Notes: generated by a model from the sequence alone, not told the origin. Shown: positions 9,714 through 19,737, counted from the stretch's first letter. The stretch: 64,000 nucleotides of DNA from Leptobacterium flavescens (GCF_010671605.1 NZ_JAABOO010000002.1:620001-684000); one strand, 5' to 3'. Translations and numbers: made by a program.

Positions 9714-11408
9714 CTAATCCCTGATCAGTTTTTTGTACTTGATCCTTGTAGGCGTAACATCTGCTCCCAGACGCTTGCGTTTGTTCTCTTCGTAATCGGA
9801 GAAGCTTCCTTCAAAGAAATATACCTGAGAATCGCCTTCAAAAGCCAGGATATGCGTACATATCCTGTCCAGGAACCATCTGTCGTGTGAAATAACCACA
9901 GCACAGCCTGCAAAGTTCTCCAGACCTTCCTCCAAAGCCCTTAATGTATTTACATCAAGGTCGTTAGTCGGCTCATCCAGCAGTAATACGTTACCCTCTT
10001 CCTTAAGGGTCATCGCCAGATGCAGTCGGTTACGCTCCCCTCCGGAAAGGGTAGCTACTTTTTTATTCTGCTCACTTCCCGAGAAATTAAACCTGCTCAG
10101 ATAGGCTCTGGAATTTACCTGCTTCCCTCCCATCATGACCAGTTCCTGTTCATCACTGAAATTAGCCCAGATAGATTTTTCAGCGTTTATATTGGAATGG
10201 CTCTGATCTACATAAGCGATCTTAGCCGTATCTCCCAGGTCAAAGCTTCCTTTATCCGGTGCTTCCTCACCCATGATCATTTTGAAGATCGTGGTTTTTC
10301 CTGCTCCGTTAGGCCCGATGATCCCCACGATACCTGCCTGAGGTAAAGTGAAATTCAGGTCTTCATAGAGTAATTTATCGCCAAAAGCCTTGGAAACCCC
10401 TTTGGCTTCAATAACATTGGTTCCTAAACGGGGTCCGTTAGGAATATAGATCTCCAGCTTCTCGTCCAGCTTTTTCTGATCTTCGTTAAGCAGCTTGTCA
10501 TAATTATTAAGACGTGCCTTTTGTTTTGCCTGACGGCCTTTAGGTGCCATCCTAACCCATTCGAGCTCCCGCTCCAGGGTCTTTCTTCTTTTACTGGCCT
10601 GCTTTTCTTCCTGCGCCAGCCTTTTGGACTTCTGATCCAGCCATGAAGAATAGTTCCCTTTCCATGGAATTCCTTCTCCCCTGTCAAGTTCCAGGATCCA
10701 TCCGGCAACATTATCCAGGAAGTACCTGTCGTGCGTTACGGCAATAACGGTACCGCTGTAATTTTGTAAATGCTGCTCCAGCCAGAGTACCGATTCGGCA
10801 TCCAGGTGGTTGGTAGGCTCATCTAAAAGCAGGATATCGGGTTGCTTCAGCAGCAAGCGGCAAAGCGCCACCCTTCTTCTTTCCCCTCCGGAAAGTACTT
10901 TGATAGGAGTATCCGGTTCCGGGGTACGAAGCGCATCCATGGCGATCTCCAGCTTGGTATCCAGTTCCCATGCGTTGGTCGCATCTATCTTATCCTGTAG
11001 TTCTGCCTGCTTGTCCATCAGCTTTTGCATCTTATCTGCATCCTCATAAACTTCCGGCAGCGCAAACATATCGTTTATCTTATTGTATTCGTCAAGGACC
11101 TCCACAACTTCGGCAACTCCTTCCTTGACCACTTCAATTACGGTCTTGTCTTCATCAAGCTGAGGCTCCTGCTCCAGGTATCCCACAGAGTATCCGGGAG
11201 AGAAGACCACATTTCCCTGATAATTCTTTTCCACACCTGCAATGATCTTCAGCAAAGTGGATTTTCCCGATCCGTTGAGACCGAGAATACCGATCTTGGC
11301 TCCGTAGAAGAAACTGAGGTAGATATCCTTTAAAACTTGTTTGTTGGTACTTTGATAGGTCTTTGATACTCCGGACATGGAGAAAATAACCTTCTTATCG
11401 TCTGACAT
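9714..11408 (-). CDS. ettA: Energy-dependent translational throttle protein EttA (ABC-F)
   Basis: 564 residues with two ABC ATPase domains and no membrane segment. Domain 1 has Walker A GLNGSGKST (about 42-50), signature LSGGERRRVAL and Walker B DILLLDEPTNHLD. Domain 2 has GPNGAGKTT, LSGGERNRLHL and NVLLLDEPTNDLD. The linker between them carries the basic RMAPKGRQAKQKARL stretch typical of EttA. The length matches the family (about 555-565). ABC-F proteins bind the ribosomal E site; EttA gates entry of the ribosome into elongation according to energy state. Monocistronic with its own terminator. Confidence 0.95.
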   Translation of the reverse strand: MSDDKKVIFSMSGVSKTYQSTNKQVLKDIYLSFFYGAKIGILGLNGSGKSTLLKIIAGVEKNYQGNVVFSPGYSVGYLEQEPQLDEDKTVIEVVKEGVAEVVEVLDEYNKINDMFALPEVYEDADKMQKLMDKQAELQDKIDATNAWELDTKLEIAMDALRTPEPDTPIKVLSGGERRRVALCRLLLKQPDILLLDEPTNHLDAESVLWLEQHLQNYSGTVIAVTHDRYFLDNVAGWILELDRGEGIPWKGNYSSWLDQKSKRLAQEEKQASKRRKTLERELEWVRMAPKGRQAKQKARLNNYDKLLNEDQKKLDEKLEIYIPNGPRLGTNVIEAKGVSKAFGDKLLYEDLNFTLPQAGIVGIIGPNGAGKTTIFKMIMGEEAPDKGSFDLGDTAKIAYVDQSHSNINAEKSIWANFSDEQELVMMGGKQVNSRAYLSRFNFSGSEQNKKVATLSGGERNRLHLAMTLKEEGNVLLLDEPTNDLDVNTLRALEEGLENFAGCAVVISHDRWFLDRICTHILAFEGDSQVYFFEGSFSDYEENKRKRLGADVTPTRIKYKKLIRD

Positions 11409-11448
11409 AATTAGTTAATTGTAAAAAGTTGGTTATGTAATTATATGA

Positions 11449-11631
11449 TCACACTCTTCCCTTAAGTGCATTAAATACCCATGCTATAGCAAAGAAGCCA
11501 ATACCAACGGCAGCAAAACCGTATCCCGATACTTCGTGATATCTGAATGCTCCGAGTGCTATTAAACATATTCCTACTATTATCATGATGAGTGTTGCGT
11601 ATCCGAGTACTGTGTTTTTATTCATTCTCAT
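11449..11631 (-). CDS. CAL67264-family small membrane protein
   Basis: 60 residues with two hydrophobic segments (about 8-27 and 36-54) joined by a short loop (FRYHEVSGYG). The ending FAIAWVFNALKGRV and the start MNKNTVLGYATL match the small membrane protein family found throughout Flavobacteriaceae and known only as CAL67264 type. The function is unknown. It sits 40 bp upstream of ettA on the same strand. ATG at 11631 or 11625 (two residues later) could be used. Confidence 0.8.
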   Translation of the reverse strand: MRMNKNTVLGYATLIMIIVGICLIALGAFRYHEVSGYGFAAVGIGFFAIAWVFNALKGRV

Positions 11632-11854
11632 TTGTGCAATTTTAAAAGCAATTAATGCGATTCTCCGGGGAGTTAGGATTACAAATATCTGATTTTTTAA
11701 TCAATTTTTAAGTAATAAAAAATATAAGGTTTTCGTATTTTAGCATCCGTTCCCGAATCCCGGGAAAAATTAAGCAATAAAGTAAAAAAACAGAATATCT
11801 TAGTAAGTAATAAAATCATTGCTTCGACTATTCTGCCGCAATAAATACAATTTT

Positions 11855-13483
11855 ATGGATATCAACTTCAACAAAAACGAAGATCACAATAAGTTACTAC
11901 TTTCCGATTTAAAGAATAAACTGGCTCAAATAAAATTAGGCGGCGGTCAGAAAAGAATAGATAAACTCCACGGTGAAGGAAAAATGACGGCGAGGGAGCG
12001 TATCGACTTTTTATTGGATAAGGGTGCGAAACAGATCGAGATAGGTGCATTAACCGGAGATGGAATGTATGAAGAACACGGAGGATGCCCGTCTGGAGGA
12101 GTTGTTGTTAAGATTGGATATATTAAAGGAAAACAATGTATCGTAGTTGCCAATGACGCTACGGTAAAGGCAGGTGCCTGGTTCCCGATTACAGGAAAAA
12201 AGAACCTCAGGGCTCAGGAAATAGCCATAGAAAACAGGTTGCCCATCATTTACCTGGTAGACAGTGCCGGGGTTTATTTACCAATGCAGGATGAGATCTT
12301 TCCGGACAAGGAACATTTCGGGCGCATCTTCAGGAATAATGCAAGGATGAGCAGTATGGGAATTACCCAGATCGCTGCGGTTATGGGAAGTTGTGTGGCA
12401 GGTGGTGCTTATTTACCAATTATGAGTGATGAAGCACTTATCGTAAATAAAACAGGAAGTATCTTCCTTGCGGGAAGTTACCTGGTAAAGGCAGCTATCG
12501 GAGAAAGCATAGATAACGAAACCCTTGGAGGAGCCACTACTCATTGCGAAATAAGCGGAGTAACCGATTATAAAGCTGAAGATGATAAGGATGCGCTTAC
12601 GACCATCCAGAATATCGTAGACAAGATAGGTGATTACGAAAAAGCCGGCTTCAGCAGGATAAAAGCGGTAAAACCCAAAGAGAAACAAGAAGATATTTAC
12701 GGAATAATCCCAAAATCGAGAGCCGATCAGTACGATATGTACGAGATCATTAAAAGGCTTGTCGACGGTTCTGAATTTGAAGAATACAAAGCCGGTTACG
12801 GACAATCCATTATTACCGGGTATGCCCGCGTAGACGGATGGGCAGTAGGGATCATAGCCAATCAGAGAAAGGTGGTTAAGACCAAAAAAGGGGAAATGCA
12901 GTTCGGAGGGGTTATTTATTCGGATTCTGCAGATAAGGCCACCCGTTTTATTGCCAACTGTAACCAGAAGAAGATCCCGCTTATCTTTTTACAGGATGTT
13001 ACCGGTTTTATGGTAGGAAGTAAGAGTGAGCACGGAGGTATTATCAAAGACGGAGCTAAAATGGTAAATGCCGTGAGTAATTCGGTAGTTCCCAAATTTA
13101 CCATTGTTGTAGGTAACAGTTATGGAGCCGGAAATTACGCTATGTGCGGAAAAGCATACGATCCGAGACTTATAGTAGCATGGCCAAGTGCCGAGCTGGC
13201 AGTAATGGGAGGAGCCCAGGCTGCGAAGGTACTTTTACAGATAGAGACCGCCTCCCTTAAGAAGAAAGGCGAAAAAATATCCAAGGAAAAAGAGCAGGAA
13301 CTGTTCAATAAGATCAAATCCCGCTACGATGCACAGGTTTCACCTTATTATGCAGCTGCCCGCCTATGGACAGATGCTATAATTGATCCGCTGGACACCA
13401 GAAAGTGGATCTCCATGGGAATAGAGGCAGCGGATCATGCACCGATAGAAAAACCGTTTAACCTCGGGGTAATTCAGGTGTGA
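11855..13483 (+). CDS. Acyl-CoA carboxylase carboxyltransferase beta subunit
   Basis: 542 residues from the ATG at 11855 (MDINFNKNEDHN); an upstream alternative at 11819 only adds an unlikely leader. The protein is a full carboxyltransferase of the propionyl/methylcrotonyl-CoA type: early MTARERIDFLLD, oxyanion regions GSCVAGGAYLP and GNSYGAGNYAMCG, and the ending MGGAQAAKV. It transfers carboxyl from biotin to an acyl-CoA. Sequence details (GMYEEHGGCPSGG, long KKKGEKISKEKEQELF insert) are closer to the methylcrotonyl-CoA branch than to AccD, but the substrate is not certain. The biotin-carrying alpha subunit is not in the window. Confidence 0.9.
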   Translation: MDINFNKNEDHNKLLLSDLKNKLAQIKLGGGQKRIDKLHGEGKMTARERIDFLLDKGAKQIEIGALTGDGMYEEHGGCPSGGVVVKIGYIKGKQCIVVANDATVKAGAWFPITGKKNLRAQEIAIENRLPIIYLVDSAGVYLPMQDEIFPDKEHFGRIFRNNARMSSMGITQIAAVMGSCVAGGAYLPIMSDEALIVNKTGSIFLAGSYLVKAAIGESIDNETLGGATTHCEISGVTDYKAEDDKDALTTIQNIVDKIGDYEKAGFSRIKAVKPKEKQEDIYGIIPKSRADQYDMYEIIKRLVDGSEFEEYKAGYGQSIITGYARVDGWAVGIIANQRKVVKTKKGEMQFGGVIYSDSADKATRFIANCNQKKIPLIFLQDVTGFMVGSKSEHGGIIKDGAKMVNAVSNSVVPKFTIVVGNSYGAGNYAMCGKAYDPRLIVAWPSAELAVMGGAQAAKVLLQIETASLKKKGEKISKEKEQELFNKIKSRYDAQVSPYYAAARLWTDAIIDPLDTRKWISMGIEAADHAPIEKPFNLGVIQV

Positions 13484-13484
13484 T

Positions 13485-15704
13485 CTACCTCTGACCTACC
13501 CTTATTTCCTTTAAGGTCTGATTGACATTTTGCTGGTCTACGGTAAAAAATGATTCCTCTCTGGTCTCACTTTCAGTACCGAAGCCTCTGTAAACCGTTA
13601 CCTTAAAATAAGTTGGATTAAAACCGGTATTCCCGAAGTATTTCAGGTTGAGCAGCCATGTGCCTGCAAAGTCTTTTTCTATGTAGAAATCCTGCATCTG
13701 GAATCCGTTTGCCTTCTCCTGATCGATGCGCTCTCCCGAATTTACATGATCGTGTTTCCAGGTAGAGAACCTCTTATCAGGGCTGACAAACTGCAGGCTG
13801 AATTGTGCATCGGGATTATCCCATTCTACCACAATACGGGCATCGTATTTGTCATCTATAATAAAGGGTTCCAGGTTAGAGCTAAACGCTTCGGAAGCCT
13901 GTAACGCATGATACAGAGAGGTAGCTTCATGTGAGATAAACTGATACATCCCGGGATCTTTGATCTCTGTTTCCGAAATAAATTTCTCCAGGACCGAAGC
14001 TGCCAGTTTATATTCTCCCTTCAACTTATAGTGATTGATCAAACCATAGAGGGTAGTAAACTTTGTTGGATCATTAACTAATAATTGCTTATACACTCTG
14101 TATGCTTTTTCCTGCTCGCCCAAAGATTCATAAATATGCGCAAGCGTGGTTAATGCCGTTGTATTTCCGGAGTGTACTTCCATAATGTTCGAGAGGATCT
14201 TAAAAGCCTTTTCCCGGTCTCCCCTTTCTATAAAATATTCAAACATATTAATATAGTACTGATGGGAACTCGAGTATACAAAGCGGTCTTCCAGGTATTT
14301 CTCATAGGCTTTTTCCAAAGAACTCTCCACATGATAGGTTTCCATATACTTAGGCTCCGACAGAGGGATCTCCGCATAGTCTACCGCATCATCCTGATAC
14401 AGTTTTTTATTTAACAGGGCCATACTATCCTTTTCACGCTGTATCCTCTTTCGGGCGGTTGCATAATTCCTGGTGGTGATTTTTATAACCCCACCTCTGG
14501 CTATAGAACCGTATCTGGCCACTCCTGCCAAAGATTTGATGATCACCACATCTTCGATAAGCCTTGGATCCAGGTAATCGGGATATTGGGTAATCGGAGT
14601 GTTATCTATTACATATAAAGGCTGTACCCTTTTGGATCCTCCCAGTCTGGTAAGGGTATTTCTTAAAAAGATCCTTGCGTTCTGTCCGAAGCCATCCACA
14701 AAGATCCCTGAACCTCTACCGTTTATTGCATCTGCAAGGAAAAAAGCACTGGGATTAAAGTCTTCGGATCTGATATGAATTACACTTGCCGCTGTTCTCT
14801 TACTTCTTCCGAAATCTACAGAACTGGCGGTTCCGCTAATGGTATCCTGGGTAATTACCACTTCGTTGAGTTCTTCCCTTCCCTGTATCATATTCAGATT
14901 TAGTGCTTTGCTGTTAGGCGTAACCGTAACTACTATATCTTCATATCCCAGGTGAGAGAATACCAGTTTATCATTGACATTCGCCTTTATCTGGTAGATC
15001 CCTTTTTCTGTGGTTACCGTACCTGTACCTGTGCTTTTGTTAACAATATTCACCTTGTTTAAAGGTTTCCCGAAATTGCATACCATTCCTGAGATCCTGA
15101 TGGTCTTGTTTTTTGAAGCCTTTTTGGATTTGAGGTAACGTATATCGGCGTTCTTGACCAATTGAAGTTTTTTGCTGTGCGGATCATTATTCAGATCGAT
15201 AATGTTTCCGTTAGAGTTTACCGCCAGGGTGTTCAATACACCATCGTTATAATCCTCAACACTTACTATACAGTAAACCGGGCTTTTGTATTTCCGGTCT
15301 TTTTTATTGTTGAAGAAATAGCCATCCGAAAAAAGGAGTATTTCATCAGATTCTATCTTATCTATCCCATTCGGGAAATAAGTGGCACCGTCATAAACCG
15401 TTTTCTCCAGATGTTCCTTCAGCTCTTTCCAGTTGGTCTTTTTTACCTTAAAGGTTTTTCTGGATACGTGCTGATAGGCAAAAGAAACTACTTCTACCTC
15501 TACATTTTTAAGGTGATTGAAATAATCGTTCAGAAAATTAAGTTCCCGGTTAAGTTTCTTGTTGTTAAGCGACCAGGAACCATCCCATAGAATGGTAATT
15601 TTCTCCGGTTTATCATTTATTGGTGAGAGCTCATTTGTAGCGTTTCCGTACTGACTGATCCACAAAAAGCACAGAAAAAACGAAAGGAATTTTAACTTTT
15701 TCAT
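13485..15704 (-). CDS. Secreted VWA / carboxypeptidase-regulatory / TonB-plug / TPR protein (copy 1)
   Basis: 739 residues with a signal peptide (1-22). Reading from the N-terminus: a VWA-like domain with metal-site pattern DGSWS at 41-45; a carboxypeptidase-regulatory-like beta domain (about 203-275, ending VTPNSKALNLNM); a TonB plug-like domain (about 290-415, with PLYVIDNTPI and GGVIKITTRNYA); helical TPR-type repeats (about 490-620); and a C-terminal beta domain (ARIVVEWDNPDAQFSLQF) that resembles DUF2135. There is no outer-membrane beta-barrel after the plug, so it cannot be a TonB-dependent transporter by itself. It is a paralogue of the next gene, 128 bp away on the same strand. Function unknown. 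Confidence 0.85.
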   Translation of the reverse strand: MKKLKFLSFFLCFLWISQYGNATNELSPINDKPEKITILWDGSWSLNNKKLNRELNFLNDYFNHLKNVEVEVVSFAYQHVSRKTFKVKKTNWKELKEHLEKTVYDGATYFPNGIDKIESDEILLFSDGYFFNNKKDRKYKSPVYCIVSVEDYNDGVLNTLAVNSNGNIIDLNNDPHSKKLQLVKNADIRYLKSKKASKNKTIRISGMVCNFGKPLNKVNIVNKSTGTGTVTTEKGIYQIKANVNDKLVFSHLGYEDIVVTVTPNSKALNLNMIQGREELNEVVITQDTISGTASSVDFGRSKRTAASVIHIRSEDFNPSAFFLADAINGRGSGIFVDGFGQNARIFLRNTLTRLGGSKRVQPLYVIDNTPITQYPDYLDPRLIEDVVIIKSLAGVARYGSIARGGVIKITTRNYATARKRIQREKDSMALLNKKLYQDDAVDYAEIPLSEPKYMETYHVESSLEKAYEKYLEDRFVYSSSHQYYINMFEYFIERGDREKAFKILSNIMEVHSGNTTALTTLAHIYESLGEQEKAYRVYKQLLVNDPTKFTTLYGLINHYKLKGEYKLAASVLEKFISETEIKDPGMYQFISHEATSLYHALQASEAFSSNLEPFIIDDKYDARIVVEWDNPDAQFSLQFVSPDKRFSTWKHDHVNSGERIDQEKANGFQMQDFYIEKDFAGTWLLNLKYFGNTGFNPTYFKVTVYRGFGTESETREESFFTVDQQNVNQTLKEIRVGQR

Positions 15705-15832
15705 ACAGATAATTACTTTTTAAGTTTGCTTTGAGTCCTAAAAACACCTCAACAATTATACCATAAAACATTAAATTCCAGGTATGTATGAGTTAGGATT
15801 TCAGAAAGCGTGTATCACTTCCGAAAACCGGT

Positions 15833-17977
15833 TCAGTTTACGTACAATTTCAATATATTCTGGTTCAGGCCTGTTTCCCTTGCAGAAAAATACCTGATCT
15901 CCGTATGTTCGTTCGGTTTCCCGAAATTATTGATCAGTTTTACCTTAAAATAACTGGGCTCTGACGAGCCGTTACCCAGGTATTTCAGGTTGATGAGCCA
16001 CATTCCCTTCGGCCCCTCTTCTATGATGTACTCCTGCGATAAAAGTCCGGTTTTCTGATGCTCTGTAAATTGCTGTGCATCATTCCGGCTGTGTTCCCAG
16101 TCTGAATAATTCTTCTTGGGATCGATGAACTGCAGGTTGAATTCTGCATTGGGATCATTCCATTCAAAGACGATCCTGGCTGCATAACTTACATTCGATT
16201 TGAAAAAGGCGGGAACTTCAGGATCGGATCTGAGTTCCGGGGAATTGCGGACCAGGTGCCTGATGTCATTTACCAGCATTTTCTTAAGATCGTAATTGTT
16301 ATGCGACTTATCTGCGCGAAGTTCGGCAAGATGCGTAAAGGCTTCCTTAGGTTTTTTATTCAGGGCATCGATATTTGCCTGATCCAGCAATGCCTGGGCT
16401 TTTCCCTCTTCTATCGTTCTTATTCTTTCATAGATCTCTGTTGCCAGCTTATATTTTTTATCCTCTTCCAGGGTATAGGCCAGCATTCTCAGTACGTGCG
16501 GCCTGTCTTCGTATTTTTCTACGATATTCATTAAAATATGCCCGGCCTCTTCAGGCATTTGCTCCTTAAGAGCCTTATACACATTAATGTAAAAAGAAGG
16601 CGATCTTCCGTAAAGGCTTCTGTAAGTAAGATAGGTTTCATACTTCTCTTCGGTACCGGGCTGCTTCCTGATATCGGTAATATACAATGCCTCCTTCTCC
16701 TCTACCCTCTCGATATATTCGGGTGCTTTTTTATCTTTTTTTCCGCTGACGGATGCCTCGGCATAAGCAGTTTTAGTAGTGATCAGGATAACCCCGTTAT
16801 TCCCCAGGCTGCCATATCGGTTACTCGCAGCCAGGCCTTTTAAGACCGTTATCTCATGAATATTGTTGGGGTCTATAAAATCGTAAAAAGAATTACTTGC
16901 ACTGTTGAATTCGTTAGACGGCTGGCTCCTGTTGAGAGGTACTCCATCTATTACGATCAGCGGGTGATTGGTCAATTTAAAGGAACTGATCCCCCGGATA
17001 ACCGCCTTACTCAGGTCGCTTTGTCCGGCTTTGGCGGTCGGGCCTACATTTAAGCCGGAAACCTTTCCGTTCAATGCCTGTCCCGTGGTGGTTTCGACAC
17101 TGTTAATATCGCCGCTTTTTACCGTAGATACCGCATAACCGACACGGTCCTTGTCTTTTTTACCGTAACCCGTGTTCTGCTGATCTTTTTGCTTTTGCAA
17201 TTCGCCTTCCACCACCACTTCATCCAATTGCAGTGCCCTGTGATCCAGCCATACATCCATCTTCCCGATCTTATCCGGTCTTTTCTGCTGAAGGCCCTTA
17301 CCCAGGTAACTGAATACAAGGGTGTCTGTTTCCTCCGCATAGATCTCAAAATTCCCGTTGATATCTGTAACCGTACCTCTGGCAGAATTCTTTATCTGCA
17401 CATTTGCTCCGGCCAGGGGAGCATTTTTGGTGTAAACGGTTCCGGTATAAAGGACTCTTCCTTCCGGGGTTTCCGGCTTTTCGGGAATAAGGTCGACCGT
17501 TTCTACCTGATGTTCTTTCAGCTTCTTTTTTATATCAGCTTTATAAGGATTGACCGCATTTACAAAAGTGGTTTTGGCTCCCTTCGGAAGTTTACTTCTT
17601 GCCATATTCTCATTCCCGTCTGAAAAGATCAGTAGCCTCTCTCCTGCCTGCGCCTCATCAAGGCACTGATAGGATGTGGCCCCGTCATAAACAGAATTGA
17701 TAAGCTCTTCCTTCAGCTCGTTCCAATCTCCCTGAAGCAGTTTAAACTGTTTTTTTAACACTACTTCAGAATTGAATTTTATCAATGTCAGGTCGTAAAC
17801 CTCATCCGCTTTAAAAAAATTGTTCAGGTAATCAAGTTCCCCGTTAATATTCCTGTTTTCCATAGAAAGAGACACATCCCAGAACAGTATTATTTTCTGC
17901 TTTTCGGGTTGTTGAAAAGCCGGTGAACTGTAGGAATACCCTATAAATCCTAAAAAAAGAAGTATGTATAGTTTCAT
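15833..17977 (-). CDS. Secreted VWA / carboxypeptidase-regulatory / TonB-plug / TPR protein (copy 2)
   Basis: 714 residues, same domain order as its downstream paralogue: signal peptide (1-18), VWA-like domain with a cleaner metal site DVSLS (34-38), regulatory beta domain (about 170-250), TonB plug-like domain (about 270-405, GQALNGKVSGLNVG and HPLIVIDGVPLN), helical repeats (about 455-590) and the C-terminal ARIVFEWNDPNAEFNLQF domain. No barrel follows the plug. The plug is closer to a SusC plug than in copy 1. It is probably periplasmic or surface-exposed, perhaps a binding or assembly scaffold. Co-directional with copy 1 and with the M24 peptidase upstream (35 bp gap). Confidence 0.85.
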   Translation of the reverse strand: MKLYILLFLGFIGYSYSSPAFQQPEKQKIILFWDVSLSMENRNINGELDYLNNFFKADEVYDLTLIKFNSEVVLKKQFKLLQGDWNELKEELINSVYDGATSYQCLDEAQAGERLLIFSDGNENMARSKLPKGAKTTFVNAVNPYKADIKKKLKEHQVETVDLIPEKPETPEGRVLYTGTVYTKNAPLAGANVQIKNSARGTVTDINGNFEIYAEETDTLVFSYLGKGLQQKRPDKIGKMDVWLDHRALQLDEVVVEGELQKQKDQQNTGYGKKDKDRVGYAVSTVKSGDINSVETTTGQALNGKVSGLNVGPTAKAGQSDLSKAVIRGISSFKLTNHPLIVIDGVPLNRSQPSNEFNSASNSFYDFIDPNNIHEITVLKGLAASNRYGSLGNNGVILITTKTAYAEASVSGKKDKKAPEYIERVEEKEALYITDIRKQPGTEEKYETYLTYRSLYGRSPSFYINVYKALKEQMPEEAGHILMNIVEKYEDRPHVLRMLAYTLEEDKKYKLATEIYERIRTIEEGKAQALLDQANIDALNKKPKEAFTHLAELRADKSHNNYDLKKMLVNDIRHLVRNSPELRSDPEVPAFFKSNVSYAARIVFEWNDPNAEFNLQFIDPKKNYSDWEHSRNDAQQFTEHQKTGLLSQEYIIEEGPKGMWLINLKYLGNGSSEPSYFKVKLINNFGKPNEHTEIRYFSARETGLNQNILKLYVN

Positions 17978-18012
17978 TTTAAAGCGTTTAACAGTCTTCT
18001 ATTTGGTATAAA

Positions 18013-19350
18013 TCAATTTCCCAGATGTTCTTCCGTTTTCGGAATGGTCAGGATCTTTGTCTGTCTTCCGTTTACATATCTGAAACCATCCTCTCCATAA
18101 AATCCGGCTTCCTCCAGCATAACCCTGATATCTCTTTTCCACTGCGGAATGTTCACGGTAGTATTCAACTCTATGGCATAAGCCGTATTGGGGTACAAGG
18201 GATAATCTCCGGCTCCCGGTACTCCCTGTTGCGCATCCCACATCCCGATAGTCGGGCCTGATGAATGCCCGTAACTTCCCAGCGGGTGGGTGTAAATTGC
18301 TGGTTTTAACCCTGCTTTTCGCGCCTCATCGAGAGCTTTGAGCAGAATGGCATTTCCGCTTTTTCCGGTGACAAAATTATCCGTAAGATAATCCTGTACT
18401 TTATTACCTTCTTTAAGGGCATTTACCAGGAAGTCGGGAACTTCCTTTTCATTGGGTTTCAGGACATAGGCCAGTTCCTGGCAATCGGTATTTAAGCGGA
18501 GGTAGCTGATACCAAAATCGCAATGCAGCAGATCTCCTGGCATGATAACCATCTGTTCCGGCCTGTTAGAGAAGGAATACAGATGATTTCCCAATACTTC
18601 ATTGCTTCGCTGGATATCTACCGACGGATGGAACCAGGTTTCCAGGCCCAGTTGTGTAACCTTTTCCCGCATCCACCATTCTACATCGGTAGTGGTAGTT
18701 ATACCGGGAGTGATCACTTTTTCGGAGAAGGCCTCCTCGATAATATTATGAGTAATGGCAACCAGCTGATTGTAAATAACCATTTCCCGGGGAGTTCTGG
18801 TCTCTATCCAGGCGATGGCCAGCTTTTCTGCCGAAACGATCTTCTGTTTATATTTTGATGGCAGGTATGAAGTAAATTCTTCATAATCTGTTTTTACCAG
18901 GCCGTCTGCAATATTAAAATCTGTAGAAAAGTTCAGGGCTATCTTCTGCGGATTACGTTCTTCAATGATCTGAACGAGCCGCTTCCATTGGTCCGGTTCC
19001 TTTTCTTTATCCCAGGCAGAGACAATGTTCTTCCCGATATTATAGCGGGCTATGGCCAGTTTCTCTATAGTGTTCTTAGCCTTATCCCTGTAAAACACCA
19101 GGATGGTCCTGCGTCGGGCATTAAGCCATGTGGCGGGGAGCATGGTCTTTAAAACGGGGTCTTCGTTGTATTCCCTGGAGATGATGACCCACATATCTAT
19201 TTGGGTCCTGTCCATTAATTGTGGCAGAAGGTTATTAAACCGGTCTGCAAGGATCTCATCTACGACGATTGCCCGTTCTCTCTCCGGGAGTATTTCCTGT
19301 GCTCCCAGGAATGAGGGCAGCATCAGAAAAAAACAGAAATATTTCTTCAT
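18013..19350 (-). CDS. Secreted M24-family metallopeptidase (Xaa-Pro aminopeptidase-like)
   Basis: I chose the ATG at 19350 because it gives a signal peptide (MKKYFCFFLMLPSFLGAQ); 445 residues. The creatinase-type N-terminal domain (about 20-200) is followed by the pita-bread fold. Metal-site segments are visible: LLHCDFGISY (Asp), THPLGSYGHSSGPTIG (His), and ELNTTVNIPQWK (Glu), though the second Asp appears as LNTDCQEL. These are the expected M24 ligand positions. The family cleaves N-terminal residues next to proline; export suggests a periplasmic role in peptide use. It may be co-transcribed with the two VWA/plug genes downstream. Confidence 0.85.
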   Translation of the reverse strand: MKKYFCFFLMLPSFLGAQEILPERERAIVVDEILADRFNNLLPQLMDRTQIDMWVIISREYNEDPVLKTMLPATWLNARRRTILVFYRDKAKNTIEKLAIARYNIGKNIVSAWDKEKEPDQWKRLVQIIEERNPQKIALNFSTDFNIADGLVKTDYEEFTSYLPSKYKQKIVSAEKLAIAWIETRTPREMVIYNQLVAITHNIIEEAFSEKVITPGITTTTDVEWWMREKVTQLGLETWFHPSVDIQRSNEVLGNHLYSFSNRPEQMVIMPGDLLHCDFGISYLRLNTDCQELAYVLKPNEKEVPDFLVNALKEGNKVQDYLTDNFVTGKSGNAILLKALDEARKAGLKPAIYTHPLGSYGHSSGPTIGMWDAQQGVPGAGDYPLYPNTAYAIELNTTVNIPQWKRDIRVMLEEAGFYGEDGFRYVNGRQTKILTIPKTEEHLGN

Positions 19351-19404
19351 TATTTTAAAGTTTGCAATTGTAATTTGTTCCGGAAAACCGCTTAGGTATG
19401 TGCC

Positions 19405-19602
19405 GTATATCAATGCATTTTTAAAATCACCTGGGTATATTTTTCAAATAACCTGGATATATATTTTAAACAACGACGATATTTATTTTAAACAACGTCG
19501 TTATGTGTTTTGAATATCGCCGATATATGCTTTGAATACCGTCGACATATATTTTGAGCAACGGCGGTATTTTTTTAAAACATCGGCGGTGTTTTACAGA
19601 TG
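19405..19602. repeat. Tandem array of nine degenerate 22-bp repeats
   Basis: Nine consecutive units of exactly 22 bp, beginning at 19405, 19427, 19449, 19471, 19493, 19515, 19537, 19559 and 19581. The best-conserved units (19471-19580) fit the pattern YAACGNCGRTAT followed by an AT-rich half ending TTTTRAA; units at the two ends are more diverged. The period is not a multiple of three and no gene crosses it. The array fills most of the 441-bp gap between the M24 peptidase and the DoxX-like gene. A period of two DNA turns would put each CG-rich core on the same face of the helix. Confidence 0.85.
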
Positions 19603-19737
19603 AGCCCTTTCGGATACCCCAAATCTCCTGTAAAACAGGCATTAATACATTGTTTAGCTACTAAAACCGAATCTGCGATTTTCTCTTTTAAAATTAATCA
19701 AATTAAACCAAACCAACGGGGGTCTATTACATACAAC

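Noticed and set aside
19405-19602. CRISPR array or coding repeat
   Set aside because: The units are contiguous, degenerate and 22 bp long; there are no spacers, and the period breaks the reading frame.
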